A stretch of 64,000 bases of DNA, from positions 14,540,501 through 14,604,500 of the forward strand of contig OY747723.1 in the NCBI GenBank assembly GCA_963556495.2, written 5' to 3'. Position 1 is the stretch's first letter, and each line of letters opens with the position of its first letter. Origin of the DNA: Valencia hispanica (lineage: Eukaryota; Chordata; Actinopteri; Cyprinodontiformes; Valenciidae). The notes below the pieces were generated by a model. It saw nothing but the letters and a program-made list of their open reading frames with translations. It made no database searches and was not told the DNA's origin. Shown here in pieces: positions 47,001-49,768 of this stretch. A program made the translations under genes and the position numbers.

Positions 47001-49721
47001 AAAGAGAAGGAGACAGAATGGTTGAATGAAGGAAGAACTGCAAGAATGTTCTGTAGTTCGGCAGTTCAGCAATTTCACAAAATGGCAACGAAACAGGAAA
47101 ATACATAAATACTACCACCAAAATGCATACATATTCCATTTGATTTGTTGGTTATATGATTGGTCAGAACTTTGTGTCGTTACCTGCGGTTGCTGTTCCC
47201 CAGTGCGTCCTTCTGGGCCAGTCAGCGGAAAACGAGGTGGCGCGTACTGCCTTTCTACTGGCTCCAGAGGCAATGGTACATCTTCTCTGTTGTACGACAA
47301 CCGCCTATCAGAGTCTTCTGAACGAGGAGGAGGAGAGTCGGGACTTCTGGGTTGAAGGGAGTCTGAGTGGTCACTACTAGCAGGATCTGGTTGGTACTCA
47401 GGGACTTTGCCTGTCAGAGTGTAACTATCCACTTCCTCTTGGGTCTCTGGCTCAAAGGTGTAATCGTCAAACTCATATTCAGGGGTAGTTGTGTCCTAAG
47501 AGACAAAGCCAGTGAAGAATTAGAACGACGAGAAAATCTAAGATTTAGACTGCACAGCAAACAGTAAGATTACCAGGTAGAGGCCATATCCAACAGTAGG
47601 TGGGACAGCAAGGAGACCGCCAATGGATGCAGGAATGATTTCTTGAAAAAAGTACCGTTTTCCAGTGTGGAAAAGCCAAACACCTGGAACTCCAGTATTT
47701 CCAACCCTGGTGAACAGGTAATAACCAGATAAACACACACATGTCCAAAAACCTTACAACAATATTCTTGGGCCTTGCCAAAGCATTCGTATTTCTTTAA
47801 CTTTTCTCTATTGTGTCATGTTACAAACAACATACTTCAGTGCATTTAATTGGGATTTTCCATGAGAGAATTAATTCAATTGTTTGTCACCAATGCAATG
47901 ACAATAAAGGGCTTCACTTGGGTTTAATTTTTCAATAGACCAACAAAAAGGGAGCACATAATCATAAAGTGAAGGGAAAATTATGTTTTTTTCCCCCCTG
48001 ATTTTTACAAATAAAAATCTGCAAAATGTTGTGCGCATATATATTCCGTTCCCTGAGTCAATACGTCTCTTGCAGGTAACGCTGCAAGTCCCTATATGCT
48101 GGAAGGTTTATCTCAACTCTTTTGCAGCCTCTAACTCTCTTCCAGTATTCACCCACCTTCCCATCAACTCTGACCAGTTTACCTGTACCAACTGAAGACA
48201 AACATCCCCACAGCATAATTCTGTCACCATCATGTTTCACTATTGAAATGGTATGTTCTGGGGGATTTGTGGTGTAAGTTTTCCTGTAAACCAATTTTCA
48301 ATATTGTTCTCCCTGTGACGTCTGCGTCCCCTACATGGCTTGTGGCAGACACTGAGACAAACCAGTAACCTGTGGAAAACCTCATGCCAAGAACAAGATC
48401 TTCTTTTAAATAAACATACAAAATCTCCTCATTGTTCCTTGTAGCATTAGCATTAAGAGAGCTCAGCGATTAGGCAAGATAATTCATCCTCCCGATTTAT
48501 TAAATAGATATGACCTTCACTGTTTTTATGCAACATTCATTTGGTTTAAATTAGCCTAAAAATTGCTAAACAGATCACTGTAGTCTAATGTAGACAACAT
48601 CCCCGTTTTCAGGGTTGAAAAAGGTCATTAACATGTAAGGCAAAACAGGAAATAAATAATAATACCAGAAACAATTAGCTCTCCTGAAATAAACAAATTA
48701 GCAATGACATTAATATTAATAAAAATATTTAGGTAATCGGGGGGGAAGTACAAAAATAATAATACTAAGAATAGTTCTCTATTTAAGTCATACTGGATAA
48801 AAATTAAACAAAAATATAAAATATATATAGCAGCAGTCTTAAAAAGACCATTTAAAAAAAGTGTATACTCCAGTCTTAAGCTTTCATCTTAATCCACCTC
48901 AGTCAATTTATAGATGAACTCTCCCTTTGCACTGCCTTTTTATAGTTTTTCTTTCCATGCGACCTATGGGATCTCTGCCACTTTTGTCACACACAGAGAC
49001 ACGATGCGGCGCAACGCGATGCGGCGCAACGCGATGCGGCGCAACGAAGCCCGCTGTTCATTTCGTCAATTAATGGATCAGAACCACTATAGGCAGCAGC
49101 TTGGGAAGGACGTCACATGGGAAACGGGCTGTTGTATTCCATGCATCGTACCAGTCAGTGTGCCTATTGGTCTCCTGAAAAATGATGAAAACCTAGACAT
49201 TTTCATCAATCTATGAATTCCCCCCGGATGCTTGGGACAGCATGTGAAGAGTTGACATATCAGGGGAAAAGAGGGCAGTTGGTCACCCTAGTTTAAATTA
49301 TACAGGGTTCATGGCTGCCAAAGGTTGTTGGTTGTAAGTGCCAGTATCCTGTTTTTACTTACTGAGAAAGCCTTTTAACACTGTTGTCATCTTGAGTAAC
49401 GCTGTAAAAAGGACCCTCAGTTTTGGAGATGATGAAATATGAAACTTCTCCTCTACAGAAGCCAACTCTGGCAGGAAGCTGTATCTCCACATTATAGGAC
49501 TCCTGAGAAGACAATATAAAAGAAACAATTTTAAACCAGTGTAAGCCGAAACAACTTTAACAAACTGTTTGTGTGTCTACAACACTGCAGTTCATGTATA
49601 TTAAGTCCAGCAAGTTTACCTTAGGTCGCGTCCCAAAAAAGTTGAGTCCATTTTCAGGATAAAGGAAGAGAACGTATGAGTCAGTCTCATCGTATCCAAT
49701 CACAGCTTGGAACGTATTGAC
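390..49721 (-). CDS. nid2: nidogen-2 (partial gene, 30 exons seen, both ends missing)
   Basis: Nidogens are secreted basement-membrane glycoproteins that link laminin, collagen IV and perlecan. Thirty minus-strand exons with GT-AG borders join without a frame break: 3892 nt, about 1297 codons, entering in phase 0 and leaving in phase 1. Domain order is NIDO (second part), acidic/proline-rich linker, EGF 1, G2F beta-barrel, three EGF modules, then eight thyroglobulin type-1 repeats. Motifs such as 'GTRPK|ESYNV', '[11 protein letters not shown]' and '[12 protein letters not shown]' resemble NID2 more than NID1. The signal peptide, first NIDO part, YWTD propeller and last EGF lie outside what I can see. 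Mammalian NID2 has two Tg1 repeats, so eight or more is an expansion. Teleosts can have nid2a and nid2b; I cannot tell which this is. Family assignment is secure; the exact paralogue is not. Confidence 0.95.
604..737 (-). CDS. nid2: nid2 exon Tg1-8A (mosaic of 7A and 6A)
   Basis: This exon is 134 nt, phase 1 to 0. It encodes '[20 protein letters not shown]' then '[20 protein letters not shown]' and 'YLPQQ'. The 5' half matches 7A and the 3' half matches 6A, as if joined by exchange inside the exon near codon 19. Confidence 0.95.
1074..1206. repeat. intron segment duplicated at 189-335 (copy 2)
   Basis: This is the direct-repeat partner of 189-335, roughly 85-90% alike by eye with a few small indels. 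It ends next to the left edge of the Ty3/gypsy relic. Confidence 0.8.
1225..1560 (+). pseudogene. Ty3/gypsy protease remnant
   Basis: A reading frame gives '[18 protein letters not shown]' and '[16 protein letters not shown]'. The second is the 'LxLSGNHHE' strand that follows the protease active site in fish gypsy elements. The catalytic 'DSGA' itself is not legible. The downstream segment '[18 protein letters not shown]' is in another frame. Confidence 0.7.
1789..2440 (+). pseudogene. Ty3/gypsy reverse transcriptase remnant
   Basis: The start '[20 protein letters not shown]' is followed by '[20 protein letters not shown]', '[13 protein letters not shown]' and '[19 protein letters not shown]'. 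These are RT motifs 1-3 including the first catalytic Asp. Later segments ('[13 protein letters not shown]', 'SVTFLGYIL') are in other frames with stops between. Confidence 0.85.
2655..2935 (+). pseudogene. Ty3/gypsy RNase H remnant
   Basis: The frame encodes '[18 protein letters not shown]', then '[20 protein letters not shown]' and '[11 protein letters not shown]'. The DAS..E..TDH pattern is that of the LTR-element RNase H. The frame is open over this domain only. Confidence 0.85.
3120..3760 (+). pseudogene. Ty3/gypsy integrase remnant
   Basis: This region encodes '[20 protein letters not shown]' then '[19 protein letters not shown]' and '[20 protein letters not shown]', which is an HHCC-like zinc segment and the first catalytic Asp ('VDFVTGL'). 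Further on '[10 protein letters not shown]' and '[12 protein letters not shown]' appear in other frames. It is frameshifted and dead. Confidence 0.8.
3793..3898 (-). CDS. nid2: nid2 exon Tg1-7B
   Basis: This exon is 106 nt, phase 0 to 1. It encodes '[20 protein letters not shown]' then '[16 protein letters not shown]'. It sits about 30 bp from the right end of the Ty3/gypsy relic, so the retroelement stops just short of the donor site. Confidence 0.94.
3985..4115 (-). CDS. nid2: nid2 exon Tg1-7A
   Basis: This exon is 131 nt, phase 1 to 0. It encodes '[20 protein letters not shown]' then '[20 protein letters not shown]' and 'QPQQ'. Its first ~57 nt and the upstream intron edge are the same as in exon 8A. 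Confidence 0.95.
4335..4440 (-). CDS. nid2: nid2 exon Tg1-6B
   Basis: This exon is 106 nt, phase 0 to 1. It encodes '[20 protein letters not shown]' then '[16 protein letters not shown]'. The exon and both flanking intron edges closely match exon 8B at 390-495, including 'gttcaactatttgtc' just 3' of it. Confidence 0.95.
4555..4688 (-). CDS. nid2: nid2 exon Tg1-6A
   Basis: This exon is 134 nt, phase 1 to 0. It encodes '[20 protein letters not shown]' then '[20 protein letters not shown]' and 'YVPHQ'. From '[15 protein letters not shown]' onward it is almost identical to exon 8A, whereas its first half differs. Confidence 0.95.
4919..4992. repeat. perfect 37-bp tandem duplication
   Basis: Two identical head-to-tail copies start 'catatactgtacatgtaaac' and end 'gttctgggaaat'. 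They lie 12 bp 3' of exon Tg1-5B in gene orientation and do not touch the splice signal. Confidence 0.95.
5005..5110 (-). CDS. nid2: nid2 exon Tg1-5B
   Basis: This exon is 106 nt, phase 0 to 1. It encodes '[20 protein letters not shown]' then '[16 protein letters not shown]'. It is the most divergent B exon: the usual 'PGTRTPPG' reads 'AETRTAPG'. All four cysteines and the splice sites are intact, so it looks functional. Confidence 0.93.
5215..5560. repeat. dispersed fish repeat, family not identified
   Basis: 'ttattgccaaatgttggg', 'aggaaattgctgcggtac' and 'aagaaactgttcttatggcg' are phrases I recognise from dispersed repeats in many fish genomes. No protein coding is apparent. The short reading frames here are not convincing. 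Confidence 0.5.
6666..7939 (+). pseudogene. LINE ORF1: coiled coil plus SGNH esterase, frameshifted
   Basis: The N-terminal part ('[20 protein letters not shown]') looks like a coiled coil. After frame changes near 7110 and 7340 comes an esterase-like domain with block I '[12 protein letters not shown]' (Ser), '[11 protein letters not shown]' (the GxND box) and '[11 protein letters not shown]' (the Asp-x-x-His pair). This domain is known from ORF1 of CR1/L2-group LINEs. All catalytic positions survive in the last frame (7373-7939). Confidence 0.85.
8160..10943 (+). pseudogene. LINE ORF2: endonuclease and reverse transcriptase, broken
   Basis: The endonuclease starts '[14 protein letters not shown]' (8181) with 'LFLTETWLS'. 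After a break near 8490 it continues '[15 protein letters not shown]' and '[10 protein letters not shown]', ending 'SDHYCVIF'. RT spans about 9450-10943. It has '[14 protein letters not shown]' before a stop, then an intact 394-codon frame from 9759 with '[13 protein letters not shown]', '[16 protein letters not shown]' and the active site 'YADD' (codons 118-121 of that frame). Confidence 0.9.
12061..12185 (-). CDS. nid2: nid2 exon Tg1-5A
   Basis: This exon is 125 nt, phase 1 to 0. It encodes '[20 protein letters not shown]' then '[20 protein letters not shown]' and Q. Its partner B exon lies 7 kb away because an L2-type LINE and a Tc1-like MITE occupy the intron. Confidence 0.94.
12340..12800. 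repeat. CACATG-rich degenerate minisatellite
   Basis: About 30 occurrences of 'acatgtgaa', 'cccatgtgaa' and 'aacatgtaaa' variants occur with irregular 15-30 bp spacing in the Tg1-4B/5A intron. The core CACATGTG is self-complementary, so both strands read similarly. No gene is supported here. Confidence 0.8.
13147..13252 (-). CDS. nid2: nid2 exon Tg1-4B
   Basis: This exon is 106 nt, phase 0 to 1. It encodes '[20 protein letters not shown]' then '[16 protein letters not shown]'. The 4A-4B intron is only 98 bp, among the shortest in the array. Confidence 0.95.
13351..13484 (-). CDS. nid2: nid2 exon Tg1-4A
   Basis: This exon is 134 nt, phase 1 to 0. It encodes '[20 protein letters not shown]' then '[20 protein letters not shown]'. 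It has 'LxLC' in place of the usual 'THC' before Cys 1, but all cysteines are kept. Confidence 0.95.
13902..14007 (-). CDS. nid2: nid2 exon Tg1-3B
   Basis: This exon is 106 nt, phase 0 to 1. It encodes '[20 protein letters not shown]' then '[16 protein letters not shown]'. The usual Asp after 'CWCV' is Asn here. The intron to 3A holds the three-layer transposon nest at 14053-15733. Confidence 0.95.
14162..14572 (+). mobile_element. 5'-truncated LINE 3' end with ATGG tail
   Basis: It encodes '[20 protein letters not shown]' then '[20 protein letters not shown]' and '[16 protein letters not shown]', the C-terminus of a common fish non-LTR retrotransposon, and ends in (atgg)n. It is flanked by a perfect 12-bp target duplication 'tgtttcataata' (14150-14161 and 14573-14584) inside the arm of the outer MITE. 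Confidence 0.92.
14634..15449 (+). mobile_element. hAT element, deletion derivative, inner layer of nest
   Basis: The ends 'tagtggtcccccaaccc' and inverted 'cagtggtctccaacc' match, with 8-bp flanks 'ttttaggg'/'gtttaggg' (one mismatch). The interior keeps a transposase N-terminal relic (14926-15177, '[20 protein letters not shown]'), resembling hAT (Charlie/ZBED-type) proteins. It is 816 bp and non-coding as a whole. Confidence 0.88.
15760..15881 (-). CDS. nid2: nid2 exon Tg1-3A
   Basis: This exon is 122 nt, phase 1 to 0. It encodes '[20 protein letters not shown]' then '[20 protein letters not shown]' and Q. It lacks the 'DEP' start seen in several other A exons and uses acceptor 'aaacttag|AGCGG'. 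It lies 26 bp right of the outer MITE's right target-site copy. Confidence 0.95.
16467..16572 (-). CDS. nid2: nid2 exon Tg1-2B
   Basis: This exon is 106 nt, phase 0 to 1. It encodes '[20 protein letters not shown]' then '[16 protein letters not shown]'. The acceptor has an uninterrupted T tract. The 2.3-kb intron before it carries a decayed Tc1-like element (16759-18346). Confidence 0.95.
16759..18346 (+). mobile_element. decayed Tc1-like transposon with internal interruption
   Basis: The left end 'tcaccagccactttattgg' and the inverted right end 'caccggccgctttattag' pair up. Plus-strand transposase relics are '...[15 protein letters not shown]' near 18170-18215 and scattered pieces at 16840-17210. 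About 17215-18125 does not look like this family and is probably a further insertion. Confidence 0.75.
18420..18840. repeat. intron stretch with one MITE-like end
   Basis: 'tgaggaccagggttgaaaaacactg' at its right side resembles the end of the 'cagtgtttttcaaccctg' MITE found complete at 53604-54035. The opposite end was not found. Otherwise nothing is recognised. Confidence 0.4.
18887..19020 (-). CDS. nid2: nid2 exon Tg1-2A
   Basis: This exon is 134 nt, phase 1 to 0. It encodes '[20 protein letters not shown]' then '[19 protein letters not shown]'. The intron separating it from repeat 1B is only 92 bp. Confidence 0.95.
19113..19218 (-). CDS. nid2: nid2 exon Tg1-1B (second half of repeat 1)
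   Basis: This exon is 106 nt, phase 0 to 1. It encodes '[20 protein letters not shown]' then '[16 protein letters not shown]', giving Cys 3-6 with the diagnostic 'CWCV' and 'PGTRTPPG'. All eight B exons have exactly this length. Confidence 0.95.
19219..20190. other. intron between Tg1-1A and 1B, nothing recognised
   Basis: This is AT-rich sequence with A-tracts and no convincing coding, repeat family or RNA signal. The short reading frames show no family motif. Confidence 0.6.
20191..20306 (-). CDS. nid2: nid2 exon Tg1-1A (first half of thyroglobulin type-1 repeat 1)
   Basis: This exon is 116 nt, phase 1 to 0. It encodes '[20 protein letters not shown]' then '[19 protein letters not shown]', giving Cys 1 and Cys 2 of the six-Cys Tg1 fold. 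It is the shortest and most divergent A exon of the array, consistent with it being the ancestral first repeat. Confidence 0.94.
20404..20529 (-). CDS. nid2: nid2 exon: calcium-binding EGF-like domain (EGF 5 equivalent)
   Basis: This exon is 126 nt, phase 1 to 1. It encodes '[20 protein letters not shown]' then '[20 protein letters not shown]' and 'QTG'. By motif ('CHxxAxCxNxxGSFxCxCxPGYxGDGFxC') it corresponds to the last EGF before the Tg1 repeat in mammalian nidogens. The EGF expected just before it (EGF 4) was not seen in the 5-kb intron. Confidence 0.95.
21330..22705. mobile_element. MITE with an expanded internal TAAATATTTA array (copy 1)
   Basis: About 1.1 kb (21440-22570) consists of variants of 'gcaagctaaatatttag' and 'tttgcaaactaaatattc', a self-complementary word set. 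Flanks ('tttaaagtcatattttcacc' on the left, 'actttacaaacggcatccca' on the right) recur around a second, shorter array at 40690-41125. That makes this a mobile unit rather than a chance satellite. Confidence 0.75.
22737..22858 (+). mobile_element. L2-type LINE/SINE 3' tail fragment
   Basis: 'tttgtaaagtgcattgagaa' followed by 'gcactatatgaatcagctga' is the conserved 3' end shared by fish L2 LINEs and SINEs that use them. Only the tail is present. Confidence 0.65.
23745..24032 (+). mobile_element. Tc1-like transposase relic, cut by the foldback element
   Basis: 'ggggatggttttcttcagca' and 'cagagttagtgggaagatag' match the transposase-coding strand of the Tc1-like family also seen at 57430-57905. 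The similarity runs to 'aaggcttgcagcag' and stops exactly where the next element starts. Confidence 0.7.
24033..25325. mobile_element. foldback-like element with tandem-repeat arms
   Basis: The ends are inverted: left 'cctgaaacagttttaaattt' against right (reverse complement) 'cctgaaacacttttacattt'. Each arm has an outer array of ~22-bp units ('ttaccgaaacacatttacaag'; about 5 on the left, about 27 on the right to 25325). Each then has an inner 145-bp inverted segment (24161-24308 and 24563-24711) that is about 95% identical. The loop is 24309-24562. No transposase is present. The organisation resembles foldback transposons. Confidence 0.85.
24735..25322. repeat. 22-bp minisatellite (right arm of foldback element)
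   Basis: About 27 head-to-tail units of the form 'gtaaacttgtaaatgtgtttcg' with 'agattg' or 'aatttg' variants make up this stretch. The 145-codon minus-strand reading frame over it exists only because 3 x 22 bp is divisible by three. Confidence 0.95.
25540..25668 (-). CDS. nid2: nid2 exon: calcium-binding EGF-like domain 3
   Basis: This exon is 129 nt, phase 1 to 1. It encodes '[20 protein letters not shown]' then '[20 protein letters not shown]' and 'TCVG'. 'D-I-D-E-C' is the calcium-binding EGF start. It lies about 200 bp left (3') of an intron segment and just right of the foldback element ending at 25325. Confidence 0.95.
26275..26395 (+). mobile_element. L2-type 3' tail fragment
   Basis: 'aaagtgccttgagatgacat' followed by 'cggcgctatataaataaact' and 'gaattgaa' is the fish L2/SINE tail. 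No 5' part is visible. Confidence 0.7.
26480..26872. mobile_element. 393-bp hAT-like MITE with perfect 8-bp target duplication
   Basis: Flanks are 'ctccagat' at 26472-26479 and 26873-26880. The ends 'tagtgctgtgttgaaac' and inverted 'tagagctgggtatcgat' are similar. The interior is rich in 'aaaatcgatt' motifs in both orientations. Confidence 0.88.
27147..27290 (-). CDS. nid2: nid2 exon: EGF-like domain 2
   Basis: This exon is 144 nt, phase 1 to 1. It encodes '[20 protein letters not shown]' then '[16 protein letters not shown]'. 'NPCYxGxHxCDTTAxC' is the nidogen EGF 2 signature. The acceptor is a tandem 'ccagcag', so a 3-bp longer form starting at 27293 would add one Ala. Both forms keep frame. 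Confidence 0.95.
27453..27728 (-). mobile_element. Tc1-like fragment
   Basis: The start 'gaggtttacgtacatttcc' and 'cccattcctcccggaggagc' are Tc1-like terminal and transposase-complement sequence. It is interrupted at a TA (27728-27729) by the next element. Confidence 0.6.
27730..28830 (-). mobile_element. Tc1-like transposon relic, right end missing
   Basis: The terminal sequence 'cagtggggcaaaaaagtatt' begins directly after TA. On the minus strand the transposase C-terminus reads '[20 protein letters not shown]' and '[20 protein letters not shown]', with other pieces frameshifted. It stops near 28830 without the opposite inverted end. It is the same family as 58328-59874. Confidence 0.85.
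28831..31540. other. intron sequence without recognised genes
   Basis: This is AT-rich with several poly-A/T tracts. A Tc1-like end ('agtgtatgtaaacttct') is seen at about 29706-29725, and a purine-rich stretch runs 30620-30770. Short reading frames (for example 30722-31081 minus) show no family motif or splice support. Confidence 0.5.
31545..31690. repeat. dispersed MITE-like fragment
   Basis: 'tggggtctcatttataaaac' and 'ctttataaatcagctttata' resemble ends of a dispersed fish DNA repeat. Only one end is visible and no target duplication was found. Confidence 0.4.
32752..32776. repeat. (GT)n microsatellite
   Basis: About twelve uninterrupted GT units, followed by 'ttgtgcgagagag'. The surrounding 32150-33500 shows no recognisable gene. 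Confidence 0.95.
33917..34085 (+). mobile_element. tRNA-derived SINE
   Basis: An A-box-like 'tggctcaggagttag' and a B-box 'gttcgagccc' are spaced as in a tRNA gene. They are followed by 'gttgtgtccttgggcaagac', a common SINE body phrase. The acceptor stem does not pair like a real tRNA, so this is not a functional tRNA gene. Confidence 0.75.
34131..34629. mobile_element. MITE with TTTAAAGGGGCTATATGCAA ends
   Basis: The left end 'tttaaaggggctatatgcaa' is perfectly inverted at the right end (34609-34628). The element is about 500 bp. A 110-codon minus-strand reading frame overlaps it (34029-34361), but similar frames recur with such repeats and it is not taken as a gene. Confidence 0.88.
34880..35170 (+). 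mobile_element. Tc1-like transposase relic
   Basis: 'cctgaacatacagccagagc' and, further on, 'ggacaataatccaaagccca' are transposase-coding phrases of Tc1-like elements. There is no intact frame and there are no ends. Confidence 0.6.
35171..36740. other. intron sequence without recognised genes
   Basis: It contains a 17-C tract (35341-35357) and a short CA run near 35455-35470. The 109-codon minus-strand frame at 35474-35803 has no recognisable domain and no splice context. Confidence 0.5.
36747..37351. mobile_element. composite MITE (one MITE inside another)
   Basis: The outer ends 'caggggtacccaactc' and inverted 'ccaggggtgcccaactc' pair. Inside, 'ggtgctagtttggtgctg' on the left pairs loosely with 'aactagcactgcagccag' on the right, suggesting a second inverted-repeat element. 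No clear target duplication was found for either. Confidence 0.6.
37554..38948. mobile_element. 1.4-kb hAT-type element with perfect 8-bp target duplication
   Basis: It is flanked by 'atcccgag' at 37546-37553 and 38949-38956. The left end 'cagaggtgtcaaaagtattc' pairs with the inverted right end 'caaaggtgtcaagtaacgaa'. The interior holds a 93-bp (AT)n run and, at about 38018-38118, a piece of another MITE ('cctcagcacagacaag', 'ttgggaaccactg'). No transposase is present. Confidence 0.92.
37911..38003. repeat. (AT)46 microsatellite
   Basis: An uninterrupted AT dinucleotide run of 93 bp lies inside the hAT-type element. Reading frames through it on both strands (Ile-Tyr repeats) are artefacts. 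Confidence 0.98.
39398..39628 (-). CDS. nid2: nid2 exon: G2F beta-barrel, part 4
   Basis: This exon is 231 nt, phase 1 to 1. It contains '[18 protein letters not shown]' and '[20 protein letters not shown]', ending '[13 protein letters not shown]'. The strand 'LRQNITYxxCRHD' and the terminal 'ERVLRxAxTNxIxPV' are the closing strands of the nidogen barrel. The next exon (EGF 2) is more than 12 kb away, the longest intron between placed exons. Confidence 0.95.
39715..39915 (-). CDS. nid2: nid2 exon: G2F beta-barrel, part 3
   Basis: This exon is 201 nt, phase 1 to 1. It begins '[20 protein letters not shown]', contains '[20 protein letters not shown]', and ends '[12 protein letters not shown]'. 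The pattern G-L/I-D-E-H/N-L-S/T-I/V-D-T in mid-barrel is shared by the family. Confidence 0.95.
40207..40318 (-). CDS. nid2: nid2 exon: G2F beta-barrel, part 2
   Basis: This exon is 112 nt, phase 0 to 1. It encodes '[20 protein letters not shown]' then '[18 protein letters not shown]'. 'P(I/V)GxxxGWxFA(L/V)E' is a core nidogen G2F motif. The preceding intron contains a copy of the AT-array MITE. Confidence 0.95.
40690..41125. mobile_element. MITE with internal TAAATATTTA array (copy 2)
   Basis: It has the same flanks as the element at 21330-22705, with 'ttttttaaagtcagattatc' on the left and 'actttacaaacggcacccta' on the right, but its array is only ~270 bp. Near its ends, 'gcctgtcataagagaaaata' and inverted 'gcctgtcatggtagg' suggest terminal inverted repeats. 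Confidence 0.75.
41166..41299 (-). CDS. nid2: nid2 exon: G2F beta-barrel, part 1
   Basis: This exon is 134 nt, phase 1 to 0. It encodes '[20 protein letters not shown]' and then '[20 protein letters not shown]'. 'RVxGKVxG' and '[18 protein letters not shown]' mark the start of the nidogen G2F domain, which is GFP-like and binds perlecan and collagen IV. Confidence 0.95.
41398..41507 (-). CDS. nid2: nid2 exon: EGF-like domain 1
   Basis: This exon is 110 nt, phase 2 to 1. It encodes '[20 protein letters not shown]' and then '[17 protein letters not shown]'. The '[10 protein letters not shown]' and 'GFYGNGxxC' motifs are typical of the nidogen EGF 1 that precedes the G2F barrel. Confidence 0.95.
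41627..41666 (-). CDS. nid2: nid2 micro-exon leading into EGF 1
   Basis: This exon is only 40 nt, phase 1 to 2, and encodes '[14 protein letters not shown]' across its junctions. It was found by requiring a phase-compatible join between the linker exon and EGF 1. The peptide matches the nidogen 'VFTYNxxNKETC' segment that carries the first EGF cysteine. The borders are 'ctcccag|TGATCC' and 'TTCCAG|GTTAGT'. Confidence 0.92.
41725..41925. mobile_element. Tc1-like MITE fragment
   Basis: 'tgtgatagaccaacacaaag', 'aattgtgaagtggaagg' and 'gtgtgaatacttttgcaaat' are terminal-region phrases of the Tc1-like family with 'ttttgcaaggcac' ends. It is a short deletion derivative. Confidence 0.65.
42665..44093 (+). 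mobile_element. decayed full-length-sized Tc1-like transposon
   Basis: The left end 'gcctcgcaaaagcattcata' pairs with the inverted right end 'tgccttgcaaaagtgttcat'. Transposase relics near 43080-43250 ('caaagtccagacttaaatcc', 'gctgtgccaaactggtagag') are in coding order but full of stops. It includes a C-rich/(CA)n tract at 43605-43645 and G tracts. Confidence 0.75.
44094..45479. other. intron sequence without recognised genes
   Basis: This is AT-rich. 'gagagcaagattttcagcag' near 45295 also occurs near 5775 and probably belongs to a dispersed element. There is no coding support. Confidence 0.5.
45480..45716. mobile_element. Tc1-like terminal fragment
   Basis: 'ggaagtgtatgtatacttat' and 'aagtgtatgtaaatatctgg' followed by 'tttcaactgtatgt' are the typical right ends of a Tc1-like family. 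The rest of the element is not evident. Confidence 0.6.
45826..45925 (-). CDS. nid2: nid2 exon: linker, continued
   Basis: This exon is 100 nt, phase 0 to 1. It encodes '[20 protein letters not shown]' and then '[13 protein letters not shown]'. Vertebrate nidogens have a comparable 'VIDVDEVEETG' stretch just before EGF 1. The acceptor is 'attcaag|GTGGTGG' and the donor 'CAGGAG|GTGAGAG'. Confidence 0.9.
46338..46880 (+). mobile_element. LINE reverse-transcriptase fragment
   Basis: Frames give '[20 protein letters not shown]' and '[20 protein letters not shown]', equivalent to the RT active-site region 'SLLFADDVVLLA' with the catalytic Asp pair changed (A-G-E). It is probably the same LINE family as 14162-14572. 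It is decayed and antisense to nid2. Confidence 0.78.
46880..47045. repeat. GA-rich (GAAGGA)-type simple sequence
   Basis: Degenerate 'gaaggatggaaggaaag' units on the plus strand. The minus-strand Ser/Phe/Pro reading frames are by-products. Confidence 0.8.
47184..47495 (-). CDS. nid2: nid2 exon: acidic, proline-rich linker between NIDO and EGF 1
   Basis: This exon has 104 codons, phase 0 to 0, and is the largest exon in the window. It begins '[19 protein letters not shown]', continues with repeated Ser/Pro/Asp ('[19 protein letters not shown]'), and ends 'TGEQQPQ'. No fold is recognisable. Nidogen linkers are disordered, rich in acidic residues and O-glycosylated, and those of family members carry sulfated tyrosines. 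The Tyr residues here lie next to Asp/Glu clusters, so sulfation is a reasonable inference. Confidence 0.93.
47574..47706 (-). CDS. nid2: nid2 exon: end of NIDO domain
   Basis: This exon is 133 nt and completes the split Gln codon. It encodes '[16 protein letters not shown]', then '[20 protein letters not shown]' and 'LYL'. The 'GxPGVWxFHxG' motif closes the NIDO domain in nidogens. It ends in phase 0 at 'CTACCTG|GTAATC'. Confidence 0.94.
47765..48420 (-). mobile_element. Tc1-like transposase relic
   Basis: The end-like 'ggccttgccaaagcattcgt' lies at the left. The minus strand encodes '[20 protein letters not shown]' and '[15 protein letters not shown]', the core of Tc1-like transposases. 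Other parts are frameshifted and the opposite end is not visible. Confidence 0.75.
48421..48990. other. intron sequence without recognised genes
   Basis: AT-rich with several A tracts. I see nothing specific. Confidence 0.6.
49003..49046. repeat. three perfect copies of a 15-bp CpG-rich unit
   Basis: 'gatgcggcgcaacgc' is repeated three times (the last copy one base short). It contrasts sharply with the AT-rich surroundings. Confidence 0.95.
49363..49502 (-). CDS. nid2: nid2 exon: NIDO domain, continued
   Basis: This exon is 140 nt, phase 0 to 2. It starts '[19 protein letters not shown]', a stretch characteristic of nidogen-2, and ends 'DDNSVKRLS' plus the first two bases of a Gln codon. 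The donor is 'CTCA|GTAAGT'. The intron to the preceding exon is only 117 bp. Confidence 0.95.
49620..49721 (-). CDS. nid2: nid2 exon: NIDO domain, middle part
   Basis: This exon has 34 codons, phase 0 to 0, with acceptor 'catgaag|GTC' and donor 'CCTAAG|GTAAAC'. It encodes '[19 protein letters not shown]' followed by '[15 protein letters not shown]', the core of the nidogen extracellular NIDO domain. It is the most 5' coding exon of this gene I can recognise. The preceding exon or exons (signal peptide and start of NIDO) were not found in the remaining 14 kb to the right. Confidence 0.95.
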
Positions 49722-49768
49722 CTTCATGGACAGAAAAGAGACACAGAAACTCTGAGTAGGATTCAAAA

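Noticed and set aside
46731..47139. Minus-strand frames rich in Ser, Phe and Pro
   Set aside because: They arise from the GA-rich simple sequence on the plus strand.
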